The position numbers and the translations under genes were made by a program. The notes below the pieces were generated by a model. That model saw only the letters and a program-made list of their open reading frames with translations, was not told the origin of the DNA and did not search any database. Source: Candidatus Wallbacteria bacterium (GTDB taxonomy: Bacteria; Muiribacteriota; UBA6191; JACPRK01). From it: a stretch of 64,000 nt of DNA. How positions within the stretch are numbered: position 1 is the stretch's first letter; each line of letters starts with the position of its first letter. The stretch covers positions 1 to 64,000 of the forward strand of contig JACQZN010000037.1 in NCBI GenBank assembly GCA_016213845.1, in the 5' to 3' direction. Shown here one piece after another: positions 42,345 to 50,903 of this stretch.

Positions 42345-43540
42345 GCACCGAAGAGACCCAGACCACCGATACACACTCCGAATTCGTCGCCATGGCGGGG
42401 GACCTGCGATCACGGCCCAAGTGGCTGCTGGAGATGGTTGAACGAGGCGACGTCGAGGGCCTCGTCAAGACCCTCCGCGGCCCCTACCCCGAGTTCGCCG
42501 CCGACGCGGCCTGGGGGCTCGGCAGCCTGGGCAAGCCCGAGAGCGTTCCGCACCTGGTCGAAGCGCTCGAACACGCCGACGGCGCCGTCCGGCGCTCCGC
42601 CGCCGAGGCGCTCGGCGTCCTGGGCGACCTGCGCGCGGCACCGCACCTGCGAAAGCTCCTCAAGGACGAGGACTCCGACGTGCGCGGAATCGCCGTCTGG
42701 GCCCTGGGCGGCGTCGCCGACCCGGAGTGCGTGCAGGGCCTGGTCTCGCTGCTGGGCGACGGAGAGCTCTTCACCGACGGCCTAGGCGAGAAAGAGCTGA
42801 TCGGCTGGCAGGCGGCGCACACGCTCTCCATGTTCGGCGACCTCTCCTTCCCCCACCTGGTCAAGGCGACCGAGAAGAAGGACCCGATGGTTCGCCGCAA
42901 TGCGGCGATGGCGCTCGGCTACATGGGGCTCGAAGAGGCCGTGCCGCCGCTGGTGGACCTCCTGGCCGACAAGAACGTCGAGGTGCGGCGCGCCGCGCTC
43001 AACGCGCTGGGCGACCTGGGCCATCCCGTCGAGGTCGAGGCTGTCCACCCGCTCTTGAACGATCCCTCGGAAGAGGTGCGCTGGTCGGCCGTGCTGCTGC
43101 TCGGAAACCTCGAGGACGAGACGGTCAACGACTCGCTGCTCGAGGCGCTGGACGACGAGTCCTCCGAGGTCGTCTCGCTGGCCGCCGGTGCACTGGCGGC
43201 TAGGACTGCCAAGGAGGCCGTTCCCGTCCTGATGGAGCTGCTCGGCGCCGGCGGGAAGAAGGCCGCCGCCGCCGCTCGCGCAATGGGCGCGCTGAGCGCG
43301 GCGCAGTCGATTCCGCGGCTGCTCGAGATGCTCGGCACCGGCTCCAACGAGGAGCGCGCCGCCGCAGCCGCCGCCCTCGGACAGCTGAAGGCCCGGGAAG
43401 CCGTCGATGTGCTGAAGCAGCACCTGATGGACCCCAGCCCCAGCGTCCGCGGCGAAGTCCTCGGCGCCCTCCGCGCCATCACCGGCCTCACCTTCGGCGA
43501 AGATAAAACCGGGGACACACGACCTATTTCCAAGAAATAG
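42341..43540 (+). CDS. HEAT-repeat protein whose C-terminus is encoded by a palindromic element
   Basis: The 399-residue soluble protein is built from about ten HEAT/PBS-lyase repeats (for example VPHLVEALEHADGAVRRSAAEALGVLGD). Such proteins are scaffolds or binding surfaces; no enzyme motif is present. It has no signal peptide. It starts at GTG 42341, overlapping the rlmN stop. The final eleven codons (residues 389-399, KTGDTRPISKK) and the TAG stop lie inside the palindromic element at 43505-43559, so the original C-terminus has been replaced by repeat-encoded sequence. The last repeat appears to end before the junction, so the fold is probably unharmed. Confidence 0.85.
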   Translation: MSTEETQTTDTHSEFVAMAGDLRSRPKWLLEMVERGDVEGLVKTLRGPYPEFAADAAWGLGSLGKPESVPHLVEALEHADGAVRRSAAEALGVLGDLRAAPHLRKLLKDEDSDVRGIAVWALGGVADPECVQGLVSLLGDGELFTDGLGEKELIGWQAAHTLSMFGDLSFPHLVKATEKKDPMVRRNAAMALGYMGLEEAVPPLVDLLADKNVEVRRAALNALGDLGHPVEVEAVHPLLNDPSEEVRWSAVLLLGNLEDETVNDSLLEALDDESSEVVSLAAGALAARTAKEAVPVLMELLGAGGKKAAAAARAMGALSAAQSIPRLLEMLGTGSNEERAAAAAALGQLKAREAVDVLKQHLMDPSPSVRGEVLGALRAITGLTFGEDKTGDTRPISKK

Positions 43541-43559
43541 GTCGTGTGTCCCCGGTTTT
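43505..43559. repeat. Palindromic element, copy A (terminator position)
   Basis: Perfectly complementary 26-base arms (43505-43530 and 43534-43559) surround the loop CAA. Core arm sequence: CGGGGACACACGACCTATTT, preceded by AAAAC. GGCGA (43496-43500) to the left and TCGCC (43560-43564) to the right form a weaker outer stem with a bulge. It lies between convergent genes and has a T-run at each side, so it should act as a bidirectional intrinsic terminator. It supplies the stop codon of the HEAT gene. Confidence 0.97.
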
Positions 43560-43565
43560 TCGCCT

Positions 43566-45920
43566 CTAGGGCGGCTCTCCCAGACACCGGGTCAGCGCGC
43601 GCAAGCCGGGCACGCGCTCGCCCAGCGCCCGGATGCGGGAAGCGATGCTAGCCCACCGGCCTTCGCCGAAGGCGACGTCGACGGGATTCACGATGTTCAT
43701 GTAGCAGGGGCTCCAGGGGGCGTGCGTGGCCTTGCCCTCGTCGCGCCGCCAGTAGTGGAGCGAGCGGACCGTCCAGAGGTAGGTGAAGTCATAGGCCGTG
43801 GGATTCGCGCGCCAGGCCGCGATCCGATCGGCCGGCACGCGATAGGCCGCTTCCCGCTTCTGGACGACACCCTCGGCCTCCCGCAGCGCCGAGCGGGCAT
43901 CTTCCAGCCGGGCGGCTCGCTCCCGAGGGCGGCCCGGTCCGAGGTCCACATAGTCGTAGAGTGCCCGCACCTGCGCCGCTCGCAGGGCCGTGATTCGAGA
44001 AGCGTCCCGAAACTCGTCGAAGTACTCCCGCGCCGGGGGCGGGACCTGCGACCCGAGCGCCGCGATGCGGCTCGAGATCTCGGCGCTGACCTGCTGGACT
44101 TCGGCCAGAAGCGGCTTCACGGCCTGCTCGAAGCGAGGTCCCGGATAGAGCGGGTTCCGCATGTCCACGAGACCGAGCCGCCGCGGCTGGGTCGCCACGG
44201 GCTCCACCCCGGGCAGCGCGCCCAGCATGATCCCGACCTCGTCCCAGGTTTCCCATCCCTGCAGGTACGCTTGCCCGTTGAGCATCTCGATTTCGGACGG
44301 CGGCCGTCCCGAGACCTCCCCCCGGATCAGCACCCGGTGCTGCATCGCGGCGGCGTCGGCCAGACACTGCGCCATTTGCGGTGCCGCATCCCCGAACGGG
44401 CCCAGGATCTCCAGCAGCACGCGCCGGAAGGCCTCGCTGTCAGACGTCGCCTCCAGGTGCGGGTTCCAGGCGGCGCGAAGGGCAACGGCGTCGTTGAGCC
44501 AGTAACCCCACTCCCATCCGCTGGAGAAGACGAGCTGTCCTGCCGGACGAGCGCCTGGGGCCGGCATCCGGCGGGCGATGCGCCGGACGTCGTGAACCCG
44601 GCGCTCGGCATAGAGCGGCAGGAAGAGCGGCACGTCGATGTCGAAGCTGACCCAGTAGGCCGTCTCGGGATGCCAGAGCACCTCGCGGCGGGCGGCCTCC
44701 TGCGTCATGAAACGTTCCATTTCGGAGAAGTCGCGATTGCCGTAGGTAGGAGCCGGGTCATCCAGCCCGTAGTGCTGGACCGTGTGCGGCATCACGCCCA
44801 GCCTCTGGTCGGCGAGCTGAGGCAGGAAGTTGAAGTTGAGCGGTTGGCCTGTGGCGGGGTCCACGAAGTGCCGGGCATACTGGCCGGTCGAGCAGTGGAT
44901 CTTGATGTAGAGCTTCTTCCCGTGGCGTTCCAGCAGGTAGCGCGTGGCCTCGTTCATCCAGGCGAGCATGCGGCGGTCGTCCGGGTGCGTGAACTCGCTG
45001 AAGCCGCTCTCGGTGGTGAGGAAGTCGACGCCGGTCTCTGCGAGCCAATCGATGCTTTGCCGTAACTGTGTCGATTCGCGCTGGGGATCTCCCGTCTCGC
45101 GGATCATCGTCCAGGCGTGTTGCTGGACCAGCGCCAGGGGGACGTCGAGCCCGACCTGGTGGCCCCAGGCGTGGGCGCGATCCACCAGCCGCTTCAAGCG
45201 AGCCTGCCGGACGGGTCCTCGGGAGAAAGCCTGCCAGCTCCGCGCCTCCAGCAACACCCAGGTCACGCGGTTCTGGCGGTTTGCCAGGGCCCACTCCAGG
45301 TAGCGCTCCCACTCGGGCAGCATCGCCCGCCATCCGGCCTCGTCGTCGGGCGAGCCGTTGCCCCAGCCGTTGAGCAGCTCCGTGAGCTCCAAAGGATGCA
45401 TTGTGTGAATTTGGGTGCCGCGGACCGCCCACATCGGTGTTTCGCGAAGGGACAGGCCCGGGGGGATTCCCCTGAGCGCGCGAGGCACGTGGGGGCGAAG
45501 CGGGTGCAGGAAACCGAAGCCCATCCGCTCCAGGACGGCGTAGGCGCCGAAGGCTGCGCCCGGACCGCGGACGGCGATTACAGGCCGTCCCTTGTTGACC
45601 GCCGAGCGTGCGACGAACCCCTCGTCGCCGAGCCCGCGGCAATCAGCGTCGCCGATGACCGCGCGAGCTTCCGGACATTCCCCGATCGCCAGCGCCAGGG
45701 ACGCAGGAGTTTCCCCGCGGCCGGGCTTCGCAACCCTCAGCCGAGCGCCCGCGGCCTCGAGCAGCTCGGGAATCCGCGCCGCCACCGCCGGCGCCACGTC
45801 GCCACCCACCTGTACCTGAATACCGGGCCCATCCGCCGCCCGAAGACAAGGCACCACCACGGCCGCCGTGACGACCGCCGACAGTGCCACCACAGCTCGC
45901 AGTGCTCGCCCGAAGCGCAT
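43566..45920 (-). CDS. Secreted glycoside-hydrolase-like protein
   Basis: The protein is 784 residues with a signal peptide (RALRAVVALSAVVTAAVVVPCLRA). The first domain (about 30-155) resembles the small alpha/beta 'domain 2' found before catalytic barrels of families such as GH20, GH67 and GH84 (VIGDADCRGLGDEGFVARSAV; GAAFGAYAVLERMGFGFLHP). The centre looks like a TIM-barrel (YLEWALANRQNRVTWVLLEARSW; GVDFLTTESGFSEFTHPDD with acidic pairs; KKLYIKIHCSTGQYARH), and the C-terminus is helical. I cannot assign a family or substrate. The ATG 45920 gives the cleanest signal peptide; the frame continues to 45995 inside a palindromic element. The stop lies two bases from the outer stem of copy A. Confidence 0.6.
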   Translation of the reverse strand: MRFGRALRAVVALSAVVTAAVVVPCLRAADGPGIQVQVGGDVAPAVAARIPELLEAAGARLRVAKPGRGETPASLALAIGECPEARAVIGDADCRGLGDEGFVARSAVNKGRPVIAVRGPGAAFGAYAVLERMGFGFLHPLRPHVPRALRGIPPGLSLRETPMWAVRGTQIHTMHPLELTELLNGWGNGSPDDEAGWRAMLPEWERYLEWALANRQNRVTWVLLEARSWQAFSRGPVRQARLKRLVDRAHAWGHQVGLDVPLALVQQHAWTMIRETGDPQRESTQLRQSIDWLAETGVDFLTTESGFSEFTHPDDRRMLAWMNEATRYLLERHGKKLYIKIHCSTGQYARHFVDPATGQPLNFNFLPQLADQRLGVMPHTVQHYGLDDPAPTYGNRDFSEMERFMTQEAARREVLWHPETAYWVSFDIDVPLFLPLYAERRVHDVRRIARRMPAPGARPAGQLVFSSGWEWGYWLNDAVALRAAWNPHLEATSDSEAFRRVLLEILGPFGDAAPQMAQCLADAAAMQHRVLIRGEVSGRPPSEIEMLNGQAYLQGWETWDEVGIMLGALPGVEPVATQPRRLGLVDMRNPLYPGPRFEQAVKPLLAEVQQVSAEISSRIAALGSQVPPPAREYFDEFRDASRITALRAAQVRALYDYVDLGPGRPRERAARLEDARSALREAEGVVQKREAAYRVPADRIAAWRANPTAYDFTYLWTVRSLHYWRRDEGKATHAPWSPCYMNIVNPVDVAFGEGRWASIASRIRALGERVPGLRALTRCLGEPP

Positions 45921-45967
45921 GCCTGCCGAACGGTACCATCTCCGAGCAGGCCGTCGCCACCGCCAAG

Positions 45968-46046
45968 AAAAAGGCCGGAAAAACCGGGGACACACGACCT
46001 ATTTTTTCAAAATAGGTCGTGTGTCCCCGGTTTTTCCGGCCTTTTT
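45968..46046. repeat. Palindromic element, copy B, nested in a terminator stem
   Basis: Perfect 38-base arms (45968-46005 and 46009-46046) with loop TTC. The inner 26 bases are the shared core; the outer AAAAAGGCCGGA / TCCGGCCTTTTT is not part of the family and is itself a terminator-like stem. The element begins three bases after the desaturase stop on the minus strand and ends with a T-run, making a classic intrinsic terminator. Confidence 0.97.
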
Positions 46047-46049
46047 TTC

Positions 46050-46892
46050 TCAGCTGTGCAGGGTCCGCCAGTACTGGCGCAGGATCGCGGGGTACTCGGC
46101 GACGCTGGTGAATCGTGTGCCCTCGGGGAGCTCGAAGGGCACGACGCGGCTGTGGAGACCGGCCTTCGTGTGGTGCAGGACGTGCTCCCGCGGGTCATTG
46201 CGGTGGTAGAGGTTCCAGAGCCAGTTGAGCGCGCCGGTGTCGGGGAGGTTTCGAGTGAGCAGGTTGCGCTCGTCGAAGGAGCCGTCGCTCACGATTCCGA
46301 GATGCTCGAGCCACTGGTTGTGGCGGCTGACGACAGCGCCCCACCAGAGCGTCAGGGCGTAGCAGAGCAGATAGACGCCGGCGCTGCCCGGATTGAGCCG
46401 GGAGGAGACCCAGCAGAGCAGGGCGACCAGCCCCGCGCGGCAGAAGAACGAGAGGAACCCCAGCGGCCGGTAATACTTCCTCTCACGCTTCAGGCGCGCC
46501 AGGGTGAGCAGTTCCCAGGCGGCGTTGCCAAACAGCAGCTCCAGGATGAACTGCCTGCGGCGGCGGGCCGGGTCGGTGGCGTACCGCTCGCAAAAAAACT
46601 CGATGTCCTCGTGCGTGTGCACGGCGCCGTGGTGCAGCGGGTGGGCAATCCTGAAGACCTGCGGGTCGCTGAAGACCAGCCATGACGTCAGGTGGTAGAG
46701 CGGTTTCGTCAGCGGCCTGTAGTAAGAGTGGAACAGTTCGTGACGGTAGTAGCCCAATCCGACGGCCAGGTACCCGCCGATCGTCGCGACGACCACAAGC
46801 GCGAGGGCCACCGATTTTGCCCAGAGAACGGGCATCAGCAGCAGATATCCGATGAACAGGCCGATACCGGCCAGCACGGGTGCGGGGCTCAT
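46050..46892 (-). CDS. Fatty acid desaturase-like membrane protein
   Basis: The 280-residue membrane protein has four or so hydrophobic helices and histidine clusters placed as in the membrane di-iron desaturases/hydroxylases: HELFH (His51, His55), HPLHHGAVH (His84, 87, 88, 92) and a C-terminal EHVLHHTKAGLH, plus an isolated SRHNQWLEH. It could desaturate or hydroxylate lipids using oxygen; the substrate is unknown. The first box has three residues between the histidines, as expected. No ferredoxin or reductase gene adjoins. Palindromic copies C and B flank it on either side, B directly after its stop. Confidence 0.78.
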   Translation of the reverse strand: MSPAPVLAGIGLFIGYLLLMPVLWAKSVALALVVVATIGGYLAVGLGYYRHELFHSYYRPLTKPLYHLTSWLVFSDPQVFRIAHPLHHGAVHTHEDIEFFCERYATDPARRRRQFILELLFGNAAWELLTLARLKRERKYYRPLGFLSFFCRAGLVALLCWVSSRLNPGSAGVYLLCYALTLWWGAVVSRHNQWLEHLGIVSDGSFDERNLLTRNLPDTGALNWLWNLYHRNDPREHVLHHTKAGLHSRVVPFELPEGTRFTSVAEYPAILRQYWRTLHS

Positions 46893-46916
46893 GGTTTCGA
46901 AGCGAACAGGTTACCA

Positions 46917-46975
46917 GGAAAACCGGGGACACACGACCTATTTTGAAAAAATAGGTCGTGTGTCCCCGGTTTTCC
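46917..46975. repeat. Palindromic element, copy C (after the PAC2 gene)
   Basis: Perfect 28-base arms (46917-46944 and 46948-46975) with loop GAA; core identical to copy B but in the opposite orientation judged by the loop. It starts three bases after the stop of the PAC2 gene (minus strand) and ends 24 bases before the desaturase start, so it should terminate the PAC2 transcript. Confidence 0.97.
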
Positions 46976-46978
46976 CAG

Positions 46979-47824
46979 CTAGTTGATGGCGCCGCCGCCG
47001 GACTTGGTGCCGCTGGAGTCGTCCTCGTCGTCGGAGGGGGTGGCCTCTTCGGATTCGGAGCCAGACTCGGCGGAGCCGCTTTCGGACTGGGAGCGGGCGG
47101 TGGCGAGGAAGCCTTGGATCTGGGCCTCGATGTAGCGGGCGCGCTCGGCCAGGGGCGAGAGGTCGAGCGAGAGCGAAAGCATCTGCGAAAGGACTTCCAG
47201 CACGGCCATCGAGGCTTTCGGATTTTCGATGTGCGTGGTGTAGTTCGGCATTTCGCCCATCAGGCAGCTGCCTCGGATGCCCTGCTGATGCGCGACGCCT
47301 ATCAGCAGGCCGTTCAGCCCGCCGATTTCTCCTTCCTGGAGCATGAGCACCCCCAGGCCTGCCAGCTGGGACGCCTCCTCGGCGCTGTTGCTGACGCCGA
47401 AGACGCGCGACGGGGCCAGGTGGTCGATCTGCGCGGCCATCGCCGCCGCCGTGAAGATCTCGTGGACCCCGAAGAGCTGCGCCACCTGCAGCACCAGGTT
47501 CGACAGCGCCAGTTCCCTGCCTGTCACCGGCTGGGCGGAGCCGAGAAATAGGAGCAGGTCCTTGCCCGGCCCGGGGTTCTTCCATCCGTGGAAAGCATTC
47601 GTGGGGACTTTCAGAGGAACCGTCAGGCCGTCCTTGACCTGGATTCCCGGAATCGCGAAGAAGTCGGTCGAGTCGATCTCGGCCACCTTGTCGGCCCCCA
47701 GGCTGCCGCGCAGGTACTCGACGGCATTGAAACCGACCAGCCCCATTCCGGGCCAGGCGGCGATCAGGACCGGCTCTTCGAGCTCGAGCTTCTGCATTAC
47801 GCGAACACGCGGATCGAGGGGCAT
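46979..47824 (-). CDS. PAC2-family protein
   Basis: The 281-residue protein belongs to the PAC2 (proteasome-assembly-chaperone-like) family, found in archaea and many bacteria, including those without a proteasome. Visible blocks are PVLIAAWPGMGLVGFNAVEYL at the start, RVFGVSNSAEE and GEMPNYTTHIENPKAS, which are typical of bacterial members. The C-terminal 40 residues are an acidic Ser/Glu tail unlike the conserved part. No proteasome or Pup gene is in the window. ATG 47824 is preceded by GGAAGG; an in-frame GTG at 47848 is the alternative. Its biochemical role in bacteria is not established. Confidence 0.88.
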   Translation of the reverse strand: MPLDPRVRVMQKLELEEPVLIAAWPGMGLVGFNAVEYLRGSLGADKVAEIDSTDFFAIPGIQVKDGLTVPLKVPTNAFHGWKNPGPGKDLLLFLGSAQPVTGRELALSNLVLQVAQLFGVHEIFTAAAMAAQIDHLAPSRVFGVSNSAEEASQLAGLGVLMLQEGEIGGLNGLLIGVAHQQGIRGSCLMGEMPNYTTHIENPKASMAVLEVLSQMLSLSLDLSPLAERARYIEAQIQGFLATARSQSESGSAESGSESEEATPSDDEDDSSGTKSGGGAIN

Positions 47825-47873
47825 CGTCTTCACCTTCCCGATCCGCACACTACTTCACGCACGCCGAGCTTGC

Positions 47874-50162
47874 CTAGTGGGCTTCGACCGTCACGGTGAG
47901 CGGCACGGTCAACGTTTTCGGCGCCTCGCAGACACGGTCATTGCACGGCTGGACCCTGAGCCGTAGCACCGCGGCCAGCGGGCCCGGGCGTGCCGTCGAT
48001 GCCACTTTCAGCCGCGCCGTGACGCGCGTCTCACCCTGGAAGACGCTCAGCTCTTCGTCCGAAAATCCGAGCTTCACGCGCTTGCCCTCCGGCCAGTCGA
48101 CGCCTTCGAGCTTCACGGCCGTCGAGGGCTCGAGCTCCAGACTGGCGGCCTCCAGGTACTTCTGGAGCGGCCTGGCCGAGTTGACGTGCCAGCCCGGCGC
48201 AATCGTCAGCACCACTCCGACGGCTACTTGTCCGCCGGCAGCGGCTCGCGGCAGGTCACCCTGGAGCTCAGCCCGGACCGTAGCCCCGGGCTCCCTCGCA
48301 CCCGGTTCGAGCTCCTCGAGCATCGCCGCCGCGACCGCCATGTCGGCGACCGACGAGGGCGATTGCGACAGGTAACCACCGTACGCATCGATCAACTCGC
48401 GCGCGCGCTCCCTCCACCGCTTCTCTCCCGAAGCGCGCGCCAGCTGCACCAGGCAGCGCGCCATCCAGGAGCTCCCCGACGGCAGCGCCAGGTCGCCCGG
48501 CTCGGCGGCGTCGAGCAAGAGATCCGGCCGGGCCGCGGAGAACCTGTAGCGCTTCTGCTGGCCATCCCAGAGCCGGCGGTCCGCCTCGTCGACGAGCCGC
48601 CCCGCTTCCGTGAGCCACGCGCGCTCCCCCGTCACTTCATGCAGCGCGAGCAGCCCGCCCGCCAGGAAGGCGTAGTCATCGAGAAACGCGTCGACGGCGC
48701 TGGCGCCGTCCTTGGTGACGTGGCGACAGGTAGCCCCTGCTCGCGCAGCGCCCGCGAGCAGCCTCCGTGCCGCGCGCTCGGCCGCCCGCAAGTACTTCGG
48801 CTCGCCCAGGTCACGCGACACCAGAGCCAAACCTCGAATCATCATTCCACTCCAGTCGGTCAGCACCTTCGTGTCCGCCGCCGGCCGCGGCCGCCGCTCC
48901 CGCTTCGCCAGCAACCGCGCCTGGAGCTCAGCCACTCGCTCCCGCGCCGCGCCGCCGGCAGCCCCGCTCGAGGCGAGCGGCCCCGGACCGGCCAGGTGCA
49001 GCACGTAGCGCCCGCCCTCCAACGAGGGCTCGCCGTCGAACCCGAGCACCGGCGCCAAGAAATCGGCGTCCGCCTTTCCCAGCGTCTCCTCGAGCTCTGC
49101 GCACGTCCAGACGTAGAACGCCCCCTCGCCCTGCACTGTCTGCGCGTCGAGCGCCGCCAGGAAGTCGCCCTCGGCGGTCGTCATCTCGCGCAGCGTGAAG
49201 TCGAGCGTGCGCCGCGCCGCTTCCAGGAGGTCCGGCCTCCCGGCGCGCTTGCCTGCTGCCGAACAGAGCGGCGCCAGAAGCGCGTTGTCGTGCAGCATCT
49301 TCTCGAAGTGGGGCACCCGCCACATCCGGTCGGTCGCGTACCGGTGGAAGCCGCCGCCGAGCTGGTCGAAGATCCCGCCGCGGACCATTCGCTCGAGCGT
49401 GCCGATCAGCATCCCGAGCGCCTCCGGATCGCCCGAGCGCGCATGCCGCTCCGCCAGCGCGTGCAGGAGCGAGGGGCTGGGGAACTTGGGCGCGCCTCCG
49501 AACCCGCCCCACTCGGAGTCGTACATCTGCGCAAGCTCCACCGTCACTCGCGCCAGAAGGTCGCCCCGATGGCCGCCGGCCCCATCCGGCAGGCGCTGCA
49601 TCCGGCGCATCAGGGCCTCCAGGCGAGCGGCCTCCTGGAGCACGACCGGCCGCTTGCCGACCCAGGTTCCGTGCAGACGTCGCAGCACGTCGGGGAAGGC
49701 CGGCTTGCCGTACTTCGCCTCGGGCGGGAAGTAGGTCCCCGCGAAAAATGGCTTCAAATCGGGCGTCAGGAAGACGGAGTTCGGCCACCCTCCCGAGCCG
49801 GTCAGGGCACGTGTGGCGAGCATGTAGACGGCATCCAGGTCGGGGCGCTCCTCGCGGTCGACCTTCACGTTGACGAACCAGTCGTTCATCAGTCTTGCGA
49901 TGGCCGGGTCCGAAAAGACTTCGCGCGCCATGACGTGGCACCAGTGACAGGTGGAGTAGCCGATCGAGACGAAGATGGGCCGGTCCTCGCGCCTGGCTCG
50001 CTCGAGCGCCTCGGGGCCCCAGGGGTACCAATCCACAGGGTTCCCGGCGTGCAGGCGCAGGTAGGGGCTGCTCTCGAGCGCCAGCCGGTTGGCCGCCGCG
50101 ACGGGCGAGCAGAGGAGCCCGCAGAGCGCCGCCAGCAGAAGCCCTCGGGGCGCGCCGCTCAT
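47874..50162 (-). CDS. YyaL/DUF255 thioredoxin-like protein fused to a DsbD N-terminal-like domain
   Basis: The 762-residue secreted protein has a signal peptide (1-24), then a thioredoxin-like DUF255 domain with NPVDWYPWG and the dithiol CHWC (Cys72, Cys75), and an alpha/alpha-barrel region like YyaL/SSP411 (about 180-600). Residues about 640-762 match the periplasmic sensor domain of DsbD ([29 protein letters not shown] with a Cys pair). This fusion suggests a periplasmic thiol-disulfide or thioether-handling enzyme that brings its own reductant-receiving module (inference). The ATG overlaps the stop of the TVP38 gene as ATGA. Confidence 0.85.
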   Translation of the reverse strand: MSGAPRGLLLAALCGLLCSPVAAANRLALESSPYLRLHAGNPVDWYPWGPEALERARREDRPIFVSIGYSTCHWCHVMAREVFSDPAIARLMNDWFVNVKVDREERPDLDAVYMLATRALTGSGGWPNSVFLTPDLKPFFAGTYFPPEAKYGKPAFPDVLRRLHGTWVGKRPVVLQEAARLEALMRRMQRLPDGAGGHRGDLLARVTVELAQMYDSEWGGFGGAPKFPSPSLLHALAERHARSGDPEALGMLIGTLERMVRGGIFDQLGGGFHRYATDRMWRVPHFEKMLHDNALLAPLCSAAGKRAGRPDLLEAARRTLDFTLREMTTAEGDFLAALDAQTVQGEGAFYVWTCAELEETLGKADADFLAPVLGFDGEPSLEGGRYVLHLAGPGPLASSGAAGGAARERVAELQARLLAKRERRPRPAADTKVLTDWSGMMIRGLALVSRDLGEPKYLRAAERAARRLLAGAARAGATCRHVTKDGASAVDAFLDDYAFLAGGLLALHEVTGERAWLTEAGRLVDEADRRLWDGQQKRYRFSAARPDLLLDAAEPGDLALPSGSSWMARCLVQLARASGEKRWRERARELIDAYGGYLSQSPSSVADMAVAAAMLEELEPGAREPGATVRAELQGDLPRAAAGGQVAVGVVLTIAPGWHVNSARPLQKYLEAASLELEPSTAVKLEGVDWPEGKRVKLGFSDEELSVFQGETRVTARLKVASTARPGPLAAVLRLRVQPCNDRVCEAPKTLTVPLTVTVEAH

Positions 50163-50860
50163 CCGGCCTCCTGTGAGCGGCCCAGCGCCTCACGTGCCAG
50201 CCGGGTCACGTAGACAGTCACGGCAAGCGTCCCGGCGACCGCCAGATAGAGGCCCCAGTTGGGACCCGCCCCGGGACGCGCGCCGGCAGTTGCCAGGTCG
50301 AACGCCGCAGCGCTCCCGAAGACGTAGAGGGCGGTGCCCGGCAGCATCCCGACCCAGGACGCGAGCAGGTAGGGACCCAGTCCGATGCGCGTCAGGCCGA
50401 ACGCGTAGTTGAGCAGGTTGTAGGGAAACGCGGGCGACAGCCGCGTGAGCGCGACGATCCGCCAGCCGCTGGTCTCGACGACTCGGTCCAGGCTCGCCAA
50501 TCTCGGGTTGGCAGCGCACCACTGCTCCACCGCGGGGCGGGCCAGGTACCTTCCCACCAGAAACGCGCAGCCGGCCCCCAGGGTCGAGGCGAGCGAGACC
50601 AGCGCCAACCCCACCCAGGGCCCGAAGACTGCGCCGCCGATGAATGTGATGGCCGAGCCCGGCACGAAGCAGACGGCCGCCGCCACGTACGCTCCGACGT
50701 AGAGGAGAGCGCCCGCCGGCCCCAGCGCGATGAGCGCCTCGCGGCCGCCCAGCGCCCACTGTCGCCAGGGCAACTGGCTGAAGAGCACGAACAGGGCGGC
50801 CGCGACGGCAGCGTAGAAGCCGAGCCGCCGAGCCGGTTGGGCAATTGCCATGCCGTCCAT
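50159..50860 (-). CDS. TVP38/TMEM64-family membrane protein
   Basis: The 233-residue inner-membrane protein has the VTT/DedA-like fold: about six hydrophobic segments and the signatures [33 protein letters not shown] and the [15 protein letters not shown] re-entrant motif (both typical of YdjX/TVP38 proteins). The family is linked to lipid scrambling and undecaprenyl-phosphate or phospholipid trafficking. The start is ATG 50860 (MDGM) or ATG 50851; the frame continuing to 50920 runs into the divergent pilin gene. Its stop is coupled to the YyaL-like gene. Confidence 0.87.
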   Translation of the reverse strand: MDGMAIAQPARRLGFYAAVAAALFVLFSQLPWRQWALGGREALIALGPAGALLYVGAYVAAAVCFVPGSAITFIGGAVFGPWVGLALVSLASTLGAGCAFLVGRYLARPAVEQWCAANPRLASLDRVVETSGWRIVALTRLSPAFPYNLLNYAFGLTRIGLGPYLLASWVGMLPGTALYVFGSAAAFDLATAGARPGAGPNWGLYLAVAGTLAVTVYVTRLAREALGRSQEAG

Positions 50861-50890
50861 TGTGCCATGGCGGAATGCGGCCGGACGCCT

Positions 50891-50896
50891 TACACT
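50891..50896 (+). promoter_or_regulatory. -10-like TACACT for the pilin operon
   Basis: TACACT is followed by seven bases and GTG 50904. No ribosome binding site is seen, in keeping with a leaderless first gene of the pilin operon. Confidence 0.4.
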
Positions 50897-50903
50897 TCGA
50901 TCC

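Noticed and set aside
45968..46975. Composite transposon bounded by palindromic copies B and C around the desaturase gene
   Set aside because: The copies are terminators in position and no transposase, target duplication or change in composition supports a mobile unit; a third copy lies nearby in an unrelated place.
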